From: Mycolicibacter virginiensis
GTDB lineage: Bacteria; Actinomycetota; Actinomycetes; Mycobacteriales; Mycobacteriaceae
DNA: 64,000 nucleotides
Assembly: GCF_022374935.2 (NCBI RefSeq)
Contig: NZ_CP092430.2
Location: forward strand, 3,720,001-3,784,000
Direction of reading: 5' to 3'
This document shows, in pieces, positions 1 through 11,465 of the stretch. The notes beneath the pieces are model-generated. The model did not search any database. It was not told the DNA's origin and was given only the letters and a program-made list of their open reading frames with translations. Every line of letters starts with the position of its first letter. Within the stretch, counting starts at the first letter, position 1. The translations under genes were made by a program, and so were the position numbers.

Positions 1-2183
<2,183 letters not shown>

Positions 2184-2290
2184 GGCTGTTCTCCCGGCGT
2201 CAGGGGCTTAGGTGTTCGATTGTCCCGCGTTGTACACGGCGGCATCAGTATCGCGTACCGCTCCGCAGGCGTTCACGGCCGGTGAGCAGG

Positions 2291-2320
2291 TGGCGACACC
2301 TCTATGAGATGCGATAGGCT
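2291..2320 (+). promoter_or_regulatory. Putative sigma-A-like promoter of the metY leader
   Basis: TGGCGA at 2291-2296 and TAGGCT at 2315-2320 are spaced 18 bases. They would place a transcription start near 2327, exactly where the SAM-IV aptamer begins. Position agreement is the main support; the -35 match is weak. Confidence 0.4.
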
Positions 2321-2326
2321 GCGTGG

Positions 2327-2455
2327 CGGTCATGAGTGCCAGCGCGAAGCCCCGGCTTGCTGGCCGGCAACCCTCCAACCGCGGTGGGGTGCCCCGGGTG
2401 ATGACCGGGTTGAGTAGCCACTATCGGCTACGCGGCAAGCGCGGGTCCGCCACAA
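2327..2455 (+). ncRNA. SAM-IV riboswitch
   Basis: An S-adenosylmethionine-binding aptamer in the 5' leader of metY. The conserved SAM-IV landmarks are all present in order: GGTCATGAGTGCCAGCG, a CCCCGGCTTGCTGGCCGG stem, CAACCCTCC, CGGTGGGGTGCCCCGGGTGATGACC (split here: CGGTGGGGTGCC then CCGGGTGATGACC), GTTGAGTAGCC, and a 3' GGCAAGCGCGGG segment. SAM-IV elements are known from Actinobacteria upstream of sulfur and methionine genes, which fits the downstream metY-metX. The 3' boundary is approximate. It probably lowers expression when SAM is abundant. How it couples to the short ORF at 2485 is not known. Confidence 0.88.
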
Positions 2456-2484
2456 CGGGCCCCCCGAGTAGACAGGGGAACCTG

Positions 2485-2529
2485 ATGCGTGCCTCCTTGC
2501 GCCCGCTCACCCGTTGCTGTTGTCGCTGA
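2485..2529 (+). CDS. Poly-cysteine leader peptide (14 aa uORF) upstream of metY
   Basis: ATG at 2485, preceded by AGGGGAA at 2474-2480, encodes MRASLRPLTRCCCR and stops at 2529, 58 bases before metY. Three consecutive Cys codons just before the stop are the hallmark of the cysteine-responsive short ORFs described upstream of sulfur genes in mycobacteria, where translation of the Cys codons governs the downstream gene. The ORF lies immediately 3' of the SAM-IV aptamer. A CCCC run at 2462-2465 can pair with the GGGG of its Shine-Dalgarno. Expression and function are inferred, not shown. Confidence 0.68.
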   Translation: MRASLRPLTRCCCR

Positions 2530-2587
2530 ACCCACGCCTGATCCGCACGTCACCCAGCGACAACACATCCGAGGAAACCATTCAGCA

Positions 2588-3928
2588 ATGACCGACGACA
2601 CCAACATCGACCCCAGTTCGCACTGGTCGTTCGAGACCAAACAGGTCCACGCCGGGCAGGTTCCCGACGCGGCCACCAATGCCCGCGCACTGCCGATCTA
2701 CCAGACCACCTCCTACACGTTCGACAACACCGATCACGCGGCCAAGCTGTTCGGTCTGGAGGTTCCGGGCAACATCTACACCCGGATCATGAACCCGACC
2801 AATGACGTCGTCGAGCAGCGCATCGCCGCGCTCGAAGGCGGGGTCGCGGCGCTGCTGGTGGCCTCCGGGTCCGCTGCGGCGACCTTCGCGATCCTCAATC
2901 TCGCCGGTGCCGGCGACCACATCGTTTCCAGCCCGCGGCTCTACGGCGGCACCTACAACCTGTTCCACTACTCGCTGACCAAGCTGGGCATCGAGACCAC
3001 CTTCGTCGAGGACCCCGACGACCTGGAGTCCTGGCGGGCGGCGGTGCGGCCCAACACCAAGGCCTTCTTCGCCGAAACCATCTCCAACCCGAAGATCGAC
3101 GTACTCGACATCCCGGGTGTGTCGGGCGTTGCCCACGACAACGGCGTTCCCCTGATCGTCGACAACACCGTGGCGACGCCCTACCTGATCCAGCCGCTGG
3201 CCCACGGTGCCGACATCGTGGTGCACTCGGCCACCAAGTACTTGGGCGGGCACGGCGCGGCGATCGCGGGTGTCATCGTCGACGGTGGAACCTTCGACTG
3301 GACCCAGGGCCGCCACCCCGGTTTCACCACACCCGACCCGAGCTACCACGGGGCGGTCTTCGCCGACCTGGGAGCGCCCGCGTTCGCACTCAAGGCCCGC
3401 GTGCAGCTGCTGCGCGACCTGGGTTCCGCGATCTCGCCGTTCAACGCCTTCCTGATCGCCCAGGGCCTGGAGACGTTGAGCCTGCGGGTGGAGCGGCACG
3501 TCGCCAACGCCCAGCGGGTCGCGGAGTTCCTGGAGGCCCGCGATGACGTGCTGAGCGTCAATTACGCCGGCCTGGCCAGCTCGCCGTGGCACGCACGGGC
3601 GCAGCAGCTGGCACCGAAGGGTGTCGGCGGCGTGCTCTCGTTCGAGCTCGCCGGCGGTATTGAGGCCGGCAAGGCGTTCGTCGACGCACTGAAGCTGCAC
3701 AGCCACGTCGCCAACATCGGTGACGTGCGTTCGCTGGTGATCCACCCGGCGTCGACGACGCACGGCCAGCTCAGCGCCGAAGAGCAGCTGGCCAGCGGTG
3801 TGACCCCGGGCCTGGTTCGCCTGGCGGTCGGCATCGAGGGCATCGACGACATCCTGGCGGACCTGGAACTCGGCTTCGCCGCGGCCTCGACACAGCTCGG
3901 CGACTCGTCGGCGCTGGCGGCCCGTTGA
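2588..3928 (+). CDS. metY: O-acetylhomoserine aminocarboxypropyltransferase (sulfhydrylase)
   Basis: PLP enzyme that makes homocysteine from O-acetylhomoserine and sulfide; 446 aa, cytosolic. It belongs to the Cys/Met metabolism PLP family: a QTTSYTF motif near residue 38, YTRIMNPT, and the PLP-lysine region [13 protein letters not shown] near residue 215. ATG 2588 is preceded by GAGGAAA at 2571-2577. The downstream metX supplies its substrate and overlaps in time and strand, leaving an 11-base gap to the chosen metX start. Corresponds to M. tuberculosis Rv3340 (metC). Regulation by the SAM-IV element and probably the poly-Cys leader. Confidence 0.95.
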   Translation: MTDDTNIDPSSHWSFETKQVHAGQVPDAATNARALPIYQTTSYTFDNTDHAAKLFGLEVPGNIYTRIMNPTNDVVEQRIAALEGGVAALLVASGSAAATFAILNLAGAGDHIVSSPRLYGGTYNLFHYSLTKLGIETTFVEDPDDLESWRAAVRPNTKAFFAETISNPKIDVLDIPGVSGVAHDNGVPLIVDNTVATPYLIQPLAHGADIVVHSATKYLGGHGAAIAGVIVDGGTFDWTQGRHPGFTTPDPSYHGAVFADLGAPAFALKARVQLLRDLGSAISPFNAFLIAQGLETLSLRVERHVANAQRVAEFLEARDDVLSVNYAGLASSPWHARAQQLAPKGVGGVLSFELAGGIEAGKAFVDALKLHSHVANIGDVRSLVIHPASTTHGQLSAEEQLASGVTPGLVRLAVGIEGIDDILADLELGFAAASTQLGDSSALAAR

Positions 3929-3939
3929 GGCGGTCCCCG

Positions 3940-5076
3940 GTGACGATCTCCGACGTGTCCAGGCAGCTACTGCCCGCCGAGGGAGAGACCGGCGTGGTCG
4001 CCATCGGGTCGCTGACGCTGCAGAGCGGCGCGGTGCTCGATGACGTCCACATCGCCGTGCAGCGCTGGGGCGAGTTGTCGCCCCAGCGCGACAACGTCGT
4101 CATGGTGCTGCATGCACTGACCGGGGATTCCCACGTCACCGGGCCCGCCGGTCCCGGCCATCCCACCCCGGGCTGGTGGGACGGAGTGATCGGCCCCGGC
4201 GCTCCGATCGACACCGACCGCTGGTGTGCGGTGGCCACCAACGTGCTGGGCGGCTGCCGCGGGTCGACCGGCCCGAGCTCCCTGGCCCGCGACGGGAAGC
4301 CTTGGGGCTCAAAGTTTCCCGCAATCACGATCCGCGACCAGGTCGAAGCCGACATCGCCGCGCTGGCCGCGCTGGGTATCACCGAGGTGGCCGCCGTGTT
4401 GGGCGGTTCGATGGGTGGCGCCCGCGGACTGGAATGGATGGTGAGCCACCCGGATCAGGTGGGCGCAGGCTTACTGCTGGCAGTCGGCGCTCGGGCCACT
4501 GCCGACCAGATCGGCACGCAGAGCACTCAGATCGCGGCCATCCAAGCCGACCCGGATTGGCAGGGCGGCGACTACCACGGCACCGGCCGCAGCCCCGACG
4601 CCGGACTGGCGATCGCCCGGCGCATCGCGCACCTGACCTACCGCGGTGAGGCCGAGCTGGACCTGCGATTCGCCAATAGAGCGCAGGCCGAAGAAGACCC
4701 AGGGGACCCGCGCTACGCGGTGCAGAGCTACCTGGAACATCAGGGCGACAAGCTGGTGTCACGGTTCGACGCGGGCAGCTACGTGATCTTGAGCGACTCA
4801 CTGTCCAGCTATGACGTGGGCGCCGGACGCGGCGGGGTGGCCGCAGCGTTGCGCGGCTGCCCGGTTCCCGCGGTGGTCGCCGGGATCGCCTCGGACCGGT
4901 TGTACCCGCTGCGGTTGCAGGCCGAGCTGGCCGAACTGCTGCCGGGCTGCGACGGACTGCAGGTGCTCGACTCCGAATGCGGACACGACGGCTTCCTGCT
5001 GGACACCGCCCGAGTCGGCGAGCTGATCCGCCAGACCTTGGACTTGGCGAGCGCGGCCCGGGAACGCCGACGGTGA
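3940..5076 (+). CDS. metX: Homoserine O-acetyltransferase
   Basis: Acetylates homoserine with acetyl-CoA, feeding MetY; 378 aa alpha/beta-hydrolase fold. Visible motifs are [22 protein letters not shown], the nucleophile elbow [13 protein letters not shown], and the C-terminal [10 protein letters not shown] with the catalytic His and Asp. GTG at 3940 gives the N-terminus [16 protein letters not shown], which aligns with mycobacterial homologues; an upstream TTG at 3925 is possible but would overlap the metY stop. The next gene's GTG overlaps this stop (GTGA), indicating one operon. Confidence 0.94.
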   Translation: MTISDVSRQLLPAEGETGVVAIGSLTLQSGAVLDDVHIAVQRWGELSPQRDNVVMVLHALTGDSHVTGPAGPGHPTPGWWDGVIGPGAPIDTDRWCAVATNVLGGCRGSTGPSSLARDGKPWGSKFPAITIRDQVEADIAALAALGITEVAAVLGGSMGGARGLEWMVSHPDQVGAGLLLAVGARATADQIGTQSTQIAAIQADPDWQGGDYHGTGRSPDAGLAIARRIAHLTYRGEAELDLRFANRAQAEEDPGDPRYAVQSYLEHQGDKLVSRFDAGSYVILSDSLSSYDVGAGRGGVAAALRGCPVPAVVAGIASDRLYPLRLQAELAELLPGCDGLQVLDSECGHDGFLLDTARVGELIRQTLDLASAARERRR

Positions 5077-5825
5077 GCCCGTCCGAGCAGGGCCGTCGCG
5101 ACCGCTCACTGTCGTTCGGGTCGCAGGCCGCCGCCTACGAGCGGGGCCGTCCGTCCTACCCTCCGGAGGCGATCGACTGGCTGCTGCCGCCGGGCGCCCG
5201 CGACGTCCTGGACCTGGGCGCCGGCACCGGCAAGCTCACCGCCCGGCTGGTGGAGCGCGGCCTGGACGTGGTGGCGGTGGACCCGATCGCCGAGATGCTC
5301 GAGGTGCTGGCCAGCGCCCTACCGGGCACCCCGGCGCTGCTGGGGTCCGCCGAGCAGATCCCGCTGCCCGACAACAGCGTCGACGCGGTGCTGGTGGCCC
5401 AGGCCTGGCATTGGTTCGACCCCGCTCGGGCCATCCCCGAGCTGGTCAGGGTGCTCCGGCCCGGCGGCCGGCTGGGGCTGGTGTGGAACACCCGCGACGA
5501 ACGACTGGGCTGGGTCAAGGAACTCGGTGCGATCATCGGCCGCGAGGACGCCCGCGACGTGGTCGATGCCGGGGTGAGTCTGCCCGCGCCGTTCGGCGAC
5601 ATCGAAAGCCACCAGGTGGAGTGGACCAACTACCTGACGCCGCAGGCCCTGATCGATCTGGTCGCTTCCCGCAGCTACTGCATCACCTCACCGGACGCGG
5701 TGCGCACCAAGACACTGGACCAGGTTCGCAACCTGCTGGCCACCCACCCTGCATTGGTCGGGTCCACCGGACTGGCACTGCCCTACATCACGGTGTGCAC
5801 CCGGGCAACGCTCGCGGATTCCTAG
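5073..5825 (+). CDS. Class I SAM-dependent methyltransferase
   Basis: Methyltransferase of unknown substrate, 250 aa, orthologous in position and sequence to Rv3342. Motif I is [15 protein letters not shown] near residue 45, followed by the acidic loop [17 protein letters not shown] near residue 112 is typical of the methyltransferase-11 type. GTG at 5073 overlaps the metX TGA, so the gene is probably translationally coupled to the methionine operon, suggesting a role linked to SAM use. An ATG far upstream at 4977 would overlap metX by 100 bases and is unlikely. Confidence 0.88.
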   Translation: MSPSEQGRRDRSLSFGSQAAAYERGRPSYPPEAIDWLLPPGARDVLDLGAGTGKLTARLVERGLDVVAVDPIAEMLEVLASALPGTPALLGSAEQIPLPDNSVDAVLVAQAWHWFDPARAIPELVRVLRPGGRLGLVWNTRDERLGWVKELGAIIGREDARDVVDAGVSLPAPFGDIESHQVEWTNYLTPQALIDLVASRSYCITSPDAVRTKTLDQVRNLLATHPALVGSTGLALPYITVCTRATLADS

Positions 5826-5940
5826 CGCAAGCAGGTGTTTACGCCGACCGACAGCGGGTATGCCGCCTCGGTCGGCCGGAACCAGGGGGCCCTACGGTTG
5901 GCATCTGACATGGCCCCGGCCGTCCGAAGGGCCACACCAC

Positions 5941-6804
5941 ATGACTCACCGACTGACTCCACATTTCGCTGACGTCCAAGCCCATTACGACCTGTCCGAT
6001 GACTTCTTCCGGCTCTTCTTGGATCCGACCCAGACCTACAGCTGTGCCTACTTCCGGCGCTACGACTTGACGCTGGAGGAAGCCCAACTCGCCAAGATCG
6101 ATCTTTCGCTCGGCAAACTCGGGCTGCGCCCGGGCATGACGCTGCTCGACGTGGGCTGCGGCTGGGGGGCCACCATGCAGCGGGCGATCGAACGGTACGA
6201 CGTCAATGTGGTCGGCCTGACGCTGAGCAAGCACCAGGCCGTCCACGTGCAATCGATGTTCGCCGCGATGGACTCCCCGCGCAGCCGACGAGTGCTGTTG
6301 GCCGGTTGGGAGGAGTTCGACGAACCGGTCGATCGGATCGTGTCGATCGGGGCGTTCGAGCACTTCGGTTACGACCGCTACGACGACTTCTTCGCGATGG
6401 CCTACCGTGCGCTGCCTAGCGACGGGGTGATGATGCTGCACACCATCTGCGGCTTGTCCCCGCAACAAATGGTCGAGTACGGCATGCCGCTGACCGCCGA
6501 CCTGGCCGCCTTTCAGATCTTCCTGATGACCGAGATCTTCCCCGGCGGCGAGCTGCCGTCGGTGGCGCTGGTCAAAGAGCACGCCGTCAAGGCGGGATTC
6601 ACGGTGAATCGCATCCAGTCGCTGCAGCAGCACTACGCCATGACCCTCGACCACTGGGCGCAGGCGCTGGAAGCGCACGAGTGTGAGGCCATCGCGCTTC
6701 AGTCCGAAGAGGTCTACCAGCGCTACATGCGTTACCTGACCGGCTGTGCCGAGGAGTTCCGGGAGGGCCGCTTCGACGTCAACCAGTTCACCCTGGCCAA
6801 GTAG
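5941..6804 (+). CDS. Cyclopropane/mycolic acid synthase family methyltransferase
   Basis: SAM-dependent enzyme that modifies double bonds of meromycolyl chains; 287 aa, the usual length. It begins [20 protein letters not shown]. It retains the family's bicarbonate-site residues: YSCAYF (Cys), SIGAFEHF (Glu), LLHTI-type MLHTIC (His) and the SAM motif [12 protein letters not shown]. Sequence is of the CmaA1/MmaA2/PcaA type; the exact paralogue cannot be assigned by eye. It stands alone on the plus strand with a 115-base upstream gap, 4.7 kb from the large mycolate operon, so the window holds five such enzymes. The reaction (cis-cyclopropanation or another) is inferred. Confidence 0.9.
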   Translation: MTHRLTPHFADVQAHYDLSDDFFRLFLDPTQTYSCAYFRRYDLTLEEAQLAKIDLSLGKLGLRPGMTLLDVGCGWGATMQRAIERYDVNVVGLTLSKHQAVHVQSMFAAMDSPRSRRVLLAGWEEFDEPVDRIVSIGAFEHFGYDRYDDFFAMAYRALPSDGVMMLHTICGLSPQQMVEYGMPLTADLAAFQIFLMTEIFPGGELPSVALVKEHAVKAGFTVNRIQSLQQHYAMTLDHWAQALEAHECEAIALQSEEVYQRYMRYLTGCAEEFREGRFDVNQFTLAK

Positions 6805-6840
6805 CCGCCGCCAAAGCCCTTCACCCGACCGCGATTCCCG

Positions 6841-8343
6841 CTAGGCGCTGAACAAGTCGGCGAAGTCGTTGGCGATCGACTGGAACGCGCTCATCACGCT
6901 CATCAGCTCGAACCCGATGGCGGTGGGGATCAGCCCAGCGTCGGCTGCGATCGGCATTCCGATGGCGTTCGTCAGGGTGGTCAGCAAGTCGTCGCCGTTG
7001 CCGAATGCGTTGAAGAACATGCTGATGTCGTAGGCGGGCATGGTGGTCAGCAGGGCGTTGATGATGTCCGCGGTCGGCAGCAGCACCGAATACAGTGTGG
7101 CGGCCGCGCCGGAGAAGGTGTTGACGACGTCGAGCAGACTGGGCAGCGCGAAGTCCATCCCCGAACCGAGCGCATCGGCCGGGCTCCCGAGCGACAGGTG
7201 CCCGAGGTCGTAGATGAAGTCGTTGAAGCCATGCTGCGCGCCCTGCCACAGCGAGCTCAGCAGCGTCATGACGTCGATGTCCGGGAGCACGCCGTAGGTG
7301 GTGAGCACATTCGCCGGGCCCTGGTCCCAGCCGCCATGGGTCAACTCGCCGTCGACGTAGGTGTCGACGTTGCCGTACCCCAGGTCGACCAGGATCCGGG
7401 TGACGGGTTCCAGCAGGTCATAGAGCGGTTCGCCCAACACCGGGATGCCGAGCAACGGCTGCAGCAGGGGCAGGATCTCCGTCGGGATCATGTAGTAGTC
7501 GGTGTTGAGGGCGGCCGAGGCGCCGTCGGGCAGTGTCAGGGGTCCGTCGTAGTTGGTGGAGCCCAGCAACAGCTGTGCGCTGTCGATGGAGTCCGGCCGG
7601 CTGTAGCCGGGGCCGTGCACCAGCGCGATTCCCAGTACCGCGTTGAGCACCGACAGGAAGTTCAGCGGATAGCGCGGGAAGTCGGCGAAGCCGTCGTATT
7701 CGGCGATGTAGATATCGGTCGCGTACGGGGTGTCGGGCGTGGCCCCGTAGAAGTCGATTCCCATCGACGGGATGTACAGCGGAACTTCCGGGATGGCGAA
7801 GCGGGACAGCAGGCCGCCGTTGGGGAACATCTCATTGGCGATCAAGACGAACGACAGCTGGTCGGGGTCGGGGGCATTGCCGGAGGCCAGCAGCTGGTTC
7901 ATCTCGATCGAGGAGAGGACAGCGCTCTGCGATACGCCGTAGACCACCAGGTTGTCGCCGGCCGCGATGTGATCGCGGATGGTCGAGTCGAGCATCCGCA
8001 CACCCTGGTCGACCGAGGTGTCCAGCGGCAGGCTCTTGACGCCGGTGCCCGGGTACAGGCCTTCGGGGGTGAAGACGCCCTGCATGGTGTAGCCGTCGTA
8101 CCCGAGGTGCGAGAGGTATTGATCGGCCCAGTGAAAGTCCCACGCCCCGGGGATCGGGGTGCCGCTGCCGCCCATGACTAGCGCGACGTTGTCGAGCAGC
8201 GCCACGTCGGCGACCACTGTGCGCGCCCCAGCGATCGAGGACGCCAAGGCCGGCGTCATGACCGGTGAGGCGACCACCGCGGCGGCGGTGGTCGCGGCCA
8301 CTGCCGCGATGCCCAGAGGGTGGAACGTGGGGCTTACCTTCAT
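6841..8343 (-). CDS. Secreted PE-PPE-domain serine hydrolase
   Basis: 500 aa, starting MKVSPTFHPLGIAAVAATTA with a Sec-type signal peptide ending near ALA/SSIA at residue ~34. The body matches the PE-PPE (alpha/beta serine hydrolase) domain: an opening ALVMGGSGTPIP, a nucleophile elbow VYGVSQSAVL (GxSxS) near residue 138, and later IDFYGATPDTPY. Unlike the PE or PPE proteins after which the domain is named, there is no PE or PPE N-terminus, so export is probably Sec- rather than ESX-dependent. ATG 8343 has a GGAGG 6 bases upstream. It converges on the methyltransferase at 5941-6804, 36 bases stop to stop. Likely lipid esterase or acyltransferase at the cell surface. Confidence 0.87.
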   Translation of the reverse strand: MKVSPTFHPLGIAAVAATTAAAVVASPVMTPALASSIAGARTVVADVALLDNVALVMGGSGTPIPGAWDFHWADQYLSHLGYDGYTMQGVFTPEGLYPGTGVKSLPLDTSVDQGVRMLDSTIRDHIAAGDNLVVYGVSQSAVLSSIEMNQLLASGNAPDPDQLSFVLIANEMFPNGGLLSRFAIPEVPLYIPSMGIDFYGATPDTPYATDIYIAEYDGFADFPRYPLNFLSVLNAVLGIALVHGPGYSRPDSIDSAQLLLGSTNYDGPLTLPDGASAALNTDYYMIPTEILPLLQPLLGIPVLGEPLYDLLEPVTRILVDLGYGNVDTYVDGELTHGGWDQGPANVLTTYGVLPDIDVMTLLSSLWQGAQHGFNDFIYDLGHLSLGSPADALGSGMDFALPSLLDVVNTFSGAAATLYSVLLPTADIINALLTTMPAYDISMFFNAFGNGDDLLTTLTNAIGMPIAADAGLIPTAIGFELMSVMSAFQSIANDFADLFSA

Positions 8344-8588
8344 GGCGACCTCCGACAGCGAGCGTGGACTGCTTATTACTTGCAGCACACTAACGCTCAC
8401 ATGATCAATGCCTGAAGTATTTCTTAATAACCCAAACTTTCTACTGTAGAAACTTCCGCCGAACAGGGCTTTTCTCCCGCCCAATGACCATAAGCTGATT
8501 TATGTTGCCAGCCATCCGGATACCAGGAGGAAACGCCAAGGTTCGACCGGACGGCCCCAGACAGTGCCGCCGGTCGCGCCACCGGGCG

Positions 8589-10766
8589 TCAGGCCGGCTT
8601 CACCTGGACGTCGACGGTGGTGGCACCGGCTTCGGCGACGATGATCAAGACCGACGACCCCGCCCCCGACACCACGTGCCCGCCGATGACATCCACCTGG
8701 TAGCCGTTCGGGTACTGCAGGGCCGGCACCACGATCCGAGTCTGCGCGTCGGCGGCGAAACTGCCCGAACCGTCAGCCATCGCAGTGGAGTAGTTGAAGT
8801 GGAAGATGCCAGAACCATCCGAGCTGAACGACCAGGCGTTGGGCACTCCGGCGATCGTCTGCGGGTACGGCTCAGCCAGGGCTGCGAGCTTGGCGGCGTC
8901 GACGTTGTCGCCGACCGGCGGCAGATTGGTGTCGAAGACCAGCGCCTGGCCCTCCGGTGAGCTGCTGGCGACGTCACCGCCGGTATAGGCCCACTCCAGC
9001 CAGCCGTACCGGAAGGGATTGGTGTGCTGCAGCGTGTTTGCGATGACACCGGCGTTGGCGGTGGCACCGAACTCGGTCATCAGTGCCGGAATGTTGTGCG
9101 AGTCGGCATACGTCGCGGCGTTGTTCAACAGGATGTCGAAATTCAGCCCGCAGCCGAAATCGATTTCGAAGACCGAATTCGCCAGGCAGTAGTTGTGGAA
9201 CGCGAAGATCCCGTGCGGATCGTCCACGGCGCCCAGCGACGTCGGTACTGCCGTGTTGAACAGGAAGGTCGGTTCGAAGATCACCGGGGTATTCGGGTCG
9301 ACCGAGCGAATCGCCGCGGCCATCTGGTTGTAGAACGGCGTCAGGGTCTGGGCATCGAAGTGCGAACTGCCCAGGAAGCTCGACAACCACGGCGAGCCCG
9401 GCCATGGCTCGTTGATGATTCCGTAGCCGGCCACTGCGTCGTCGTCCCTGAAGTAGTCGGCTACGTATTGCCACGACCGCGCGTAGTGGTTGGCCAGACC
9501 GATGCCGTCTTCGGCTTTGGCGTTGGACCAGAAGGCATCCCAGGCGTGTAGCTGCGCGGGATTGAACAGGTAGGTGCCGATCTGGCCCACGTCGGGGTTG
9601 GGCAGCCCGCCGGTCAGCACCGCCCACTCCGGCGCGCCATCGCCACCGAATCCCTCGCTGTAGAAGTCCTGATGGAAGTCGAGGATGCTGTAGATGCCGT
9701 GGTCGGACAGGGTTTGGACGGTCTGCTTGATCGCGGCGAGGTAGCCGGGATCGAAGACACCGGGCTGCGGCTCCACACCGGCCCAGAGCACGCCTACCCG
9801 GACGGCGTTGAAGCCGTTGGCGGCCAGGAACGCGGCGTCATCGTCACCGAACCCGTCGGCGCCCGGAGTGTACGGCGCGATCTTGTAGACCTGGTTGAGC
9901 CCGTGCAGGATCACCACCCTGCCGTCACTGTCGGTGATCCAGGCGCCGGTGGTGGACAAACCGGTGTAGGGGCCGCTGTCCGGGACGCCGGCCAGCGTGC
10001 CGAAATTCCCGACCGCACCGTGGATGCCGAACATGCCGGCCGCTCCACCGGCACCGCCCAGCGCCGGCAGGCTTCCGGCACCGCCATAGACCCCGTTGCC
10101 GGCGTCCCCACCGGCACCGCCGACGCCGATCAACCAGCCGCCGGCACCGCCGTCGCCGCCATTGCCGCCGAGACCGCCCTCACCCCCGTCTCCACCGGCG
10201 CCGCCATTTCCGAACATGCCAGCCGCTCCCCCGGCCCCGCCGCCACCGCCGGCGGTGTTGTCCCAGCCGGCACCGCCATCGCCGAACAGCCAGCCCCCGT
10301 CACCGCCGTCGGGATGCGCCTCGGTTCCTGCCGTGCCGTCGGCGATCATCGCGCCCCAACCCAGTGCCCCGCTGAACTCGTTGAGCCCGTCCAGGATTGG
10401 AGTGGGTCCGGCGCTGTGGATCCAGCTTTCGATGCCGGTGTGCAGCGGCGTGTAGATCAGCTGCTGCATCCACCCCGTCGCATCGGCTGCGCCCACGCTC
10501 GGCGTTCCGGCGATCCCGGTCAGGATGTCGTTCCAGTGTGCCGGGTCGAAGAACGCCTCCCAGGCCGCCGGGCTCGACAGCGCGGACCAGTCCACGGTGT
10601 GTGTTGCCGCGTCCACGAACGGGGCCATCGCCTGCTCGAGCAGGTCGTCGAACATCTCGGCGCTCGCCGGGGCCGGCACTGCCACGCCGAACACCAAGGC
10701 CGAGCCGACCACGACGCCCAGCCCGACCACCCGACGATCCAACTTTCCACTACGCCGTCGAGCCAT
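8589..10766 (-). CDS. Secreted GH5 endoglycoceramidase-like glycosidase with PGRS-like linker
   Basis: 725 aa from ATG 10766, with GAGG 10 bases upstream. Order of parts: Arg-rich signal peptide to ~residue 36 (PAPASA); a helical region; a Gly-rich PGRS-like stretch at ~145-250 made of GGAGG/GGDGG units; a GH5 barrel with the acid/base motif IINEPWPGS near residue 452, HNYC, and the nucleophile motif MTEFGA near 565; then a C-terminal beta domain. NEPWPG and the beta domain resemble endoglycoceramidases, which cleave glycan from ceramide. No PE domain is present. An ATG at 10805 without a good ribosome site is the alternative start. The substrate is inferred only. Confidence 0.85.
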   Translation of the reverse strand: MARRRSGKLDRRVVGLGVVVGSALVFGVAVPAPASAEMFDDLLEQAMAPFVDAATHTVDWSALSSPAAWEAFFDPAHWNDILTGIAGTPSVGAADATGWMQQLIYTPLHTGIESWIHSAGPTPILDGLNEFSGALGWGAMIADGTAGTEAHPDGGDGGWLFGDGGAGWDNTAGGGGGAGGAAGMFGNGGAGGDGGEGGLGGNGGDGGAGGWLIGVGGAGGDAGNGVYGGAGSLPALGGAGGAAGMFGIHGAVGNFGTLAGVPDSGPYTGLSTTGAWITDSDGRVVILHGLNQVYKIAPYTPGADGFGDDDAAFLAANGFNAVRVGVLWAGVEPQPGVFDPGYLAAIKQTVQTLSDHGIYSILDFHQDFYSEGFGGDGAPEWAVLTGGLPNPDVGQIGTYLFNPAQLHAWDAFWSNAKAEDGIGLANHYARSWQYVADYFRDDDAVAGYGIINEPWPGSPWLSSFLGSSHFDAQTLTPFYNQMAAAIRSVDPNTPVIFEPTFLFNTAVPTSLGAVDDPHGIFAFHNYCLANSVFEIDFGCGLNFDILLNNAATYADSHNIPALMTEFGATANAGVIANTLQHTNPFRYGWLEWAYTGGDVASSSPEGQALVFDTNLPPVGDNVDAAKLAALAEPYPQTIAGVPNAWSFSSDGSGIFHFNYSTAMADGSGSFAADAQTRIVVPALQYPNGYQVDVIGGHVVSGAGSSVLIIVAEAGATTVDVQVKPA

Positions 10767-11027
10767 CTGGCGTGGACCTCTTTCGCGTCCCATGAAGCTG
10801 AGCATTGAATGTGCTCATCATGAACGATTCCAACAACCTAGCGGGCCGATTCCCGATTTCGCCCCGAAGCCCAGAAATTGGCGACGTGGGCCCGGGCGAG
10901 ACAGCGCCGTAGGCAAACCGTGACCCGGCCGACTCGCCGGTGTTACCGCTTTGATGCAGGATTTCAACAAGAACGTTCGGACAGATCCCGAGCTCCGCTC
11001 GGCGCCGAACCAAGATGAGGGGGATGC

Positions 11028-11465
11028 ATGCGAGGCTTCATGAGCAAGGCTGGCGCGGGGGCGGGCTTAGCAGGCCTGATCGCCACCACAGGGTTGGCGG
11101 CACCGGCGCAGGCGAGCCCGGTCGACACCTCGTTCCTGTCCGATCTGGCCGGGGCCGGCATCCCGGTCGCCGATCCCGCCGCAACGGCTGCCCTCGGCCA
11201 ATCCGTGTGCCCGATGCTGACCGAGCCCGCCGGCACCGCCGCATCTGTGGCGGCCCCGGTCGCCGGCCTGGGCGGCGGACCCAGCATGTCGCCCCAGATG
11301 GCGCAGCTGTTCACCGAGATCGCCGTGCAGATCTACTGCCCGCAGATGCTGTCTCAACTGGCCAGCGGCCAGGTGCCGGATCTGCCGCAGATCCCCGGGA
11401 TGTCGGTCGGCATCCCCGGCTTGTCGGGTGGAATCCCAGCCATTCCAGCAATTCCCGGGCTCTAG
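11028..11465 (+). CDS. Secreted DUF732 protein (Rv3354-like)
   Basis: 145 aa with a signal peptide ending APAQA near residue 30. The DUF732 core has two Cys (GQSVCPML and VQIYCPQM), which probably form a disulfide outside the membrane. The Pro/Gly/Ile-rich tail ([20 protein letters not shown]) extends beyond most family members. ATG 11028 follows GAGGGGG at 11017-11023. It matches M. tuberculosis Rv3354, which there directly precedes Rv3355c; here the mycolate operon has been placed between the two. Its TAG stop shares CTAG with the stop of the convergent gene at 11462. Function unknown. Confidence 0.88.
   Translation: MRGFMSKAGAGAGLAGLIATTGLAAPAQASPVDTSFLSDLAGAGIPVADPAATAALGQSVCPMLTEPAGTAASVAAPVAGLGGGPSMSPQMAQLFTEIAVQIYCPQMLSQLASGQVPDLPQIPGMSVGIPGLSGGIPAIPAIPGL

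Noticed and set aside
2323..2484. Coding extension upstream of the poly-Cys leader
   Set aside because: The same frame is open back to 2323, but this segment is the SAM-IV aptamer; the ribosome site and homologous leaders support the ATG at 2485.
10096..10455. Proline-rich plus-strand frame opposite the PGRS region
   Set aside because: Strings of Pro arise as the complement of Gly-rich codons; not a real protein.
9672..10808. 378-codon plus-strand frame
   Set aside because: Antisense shadow of the GH5 gene.
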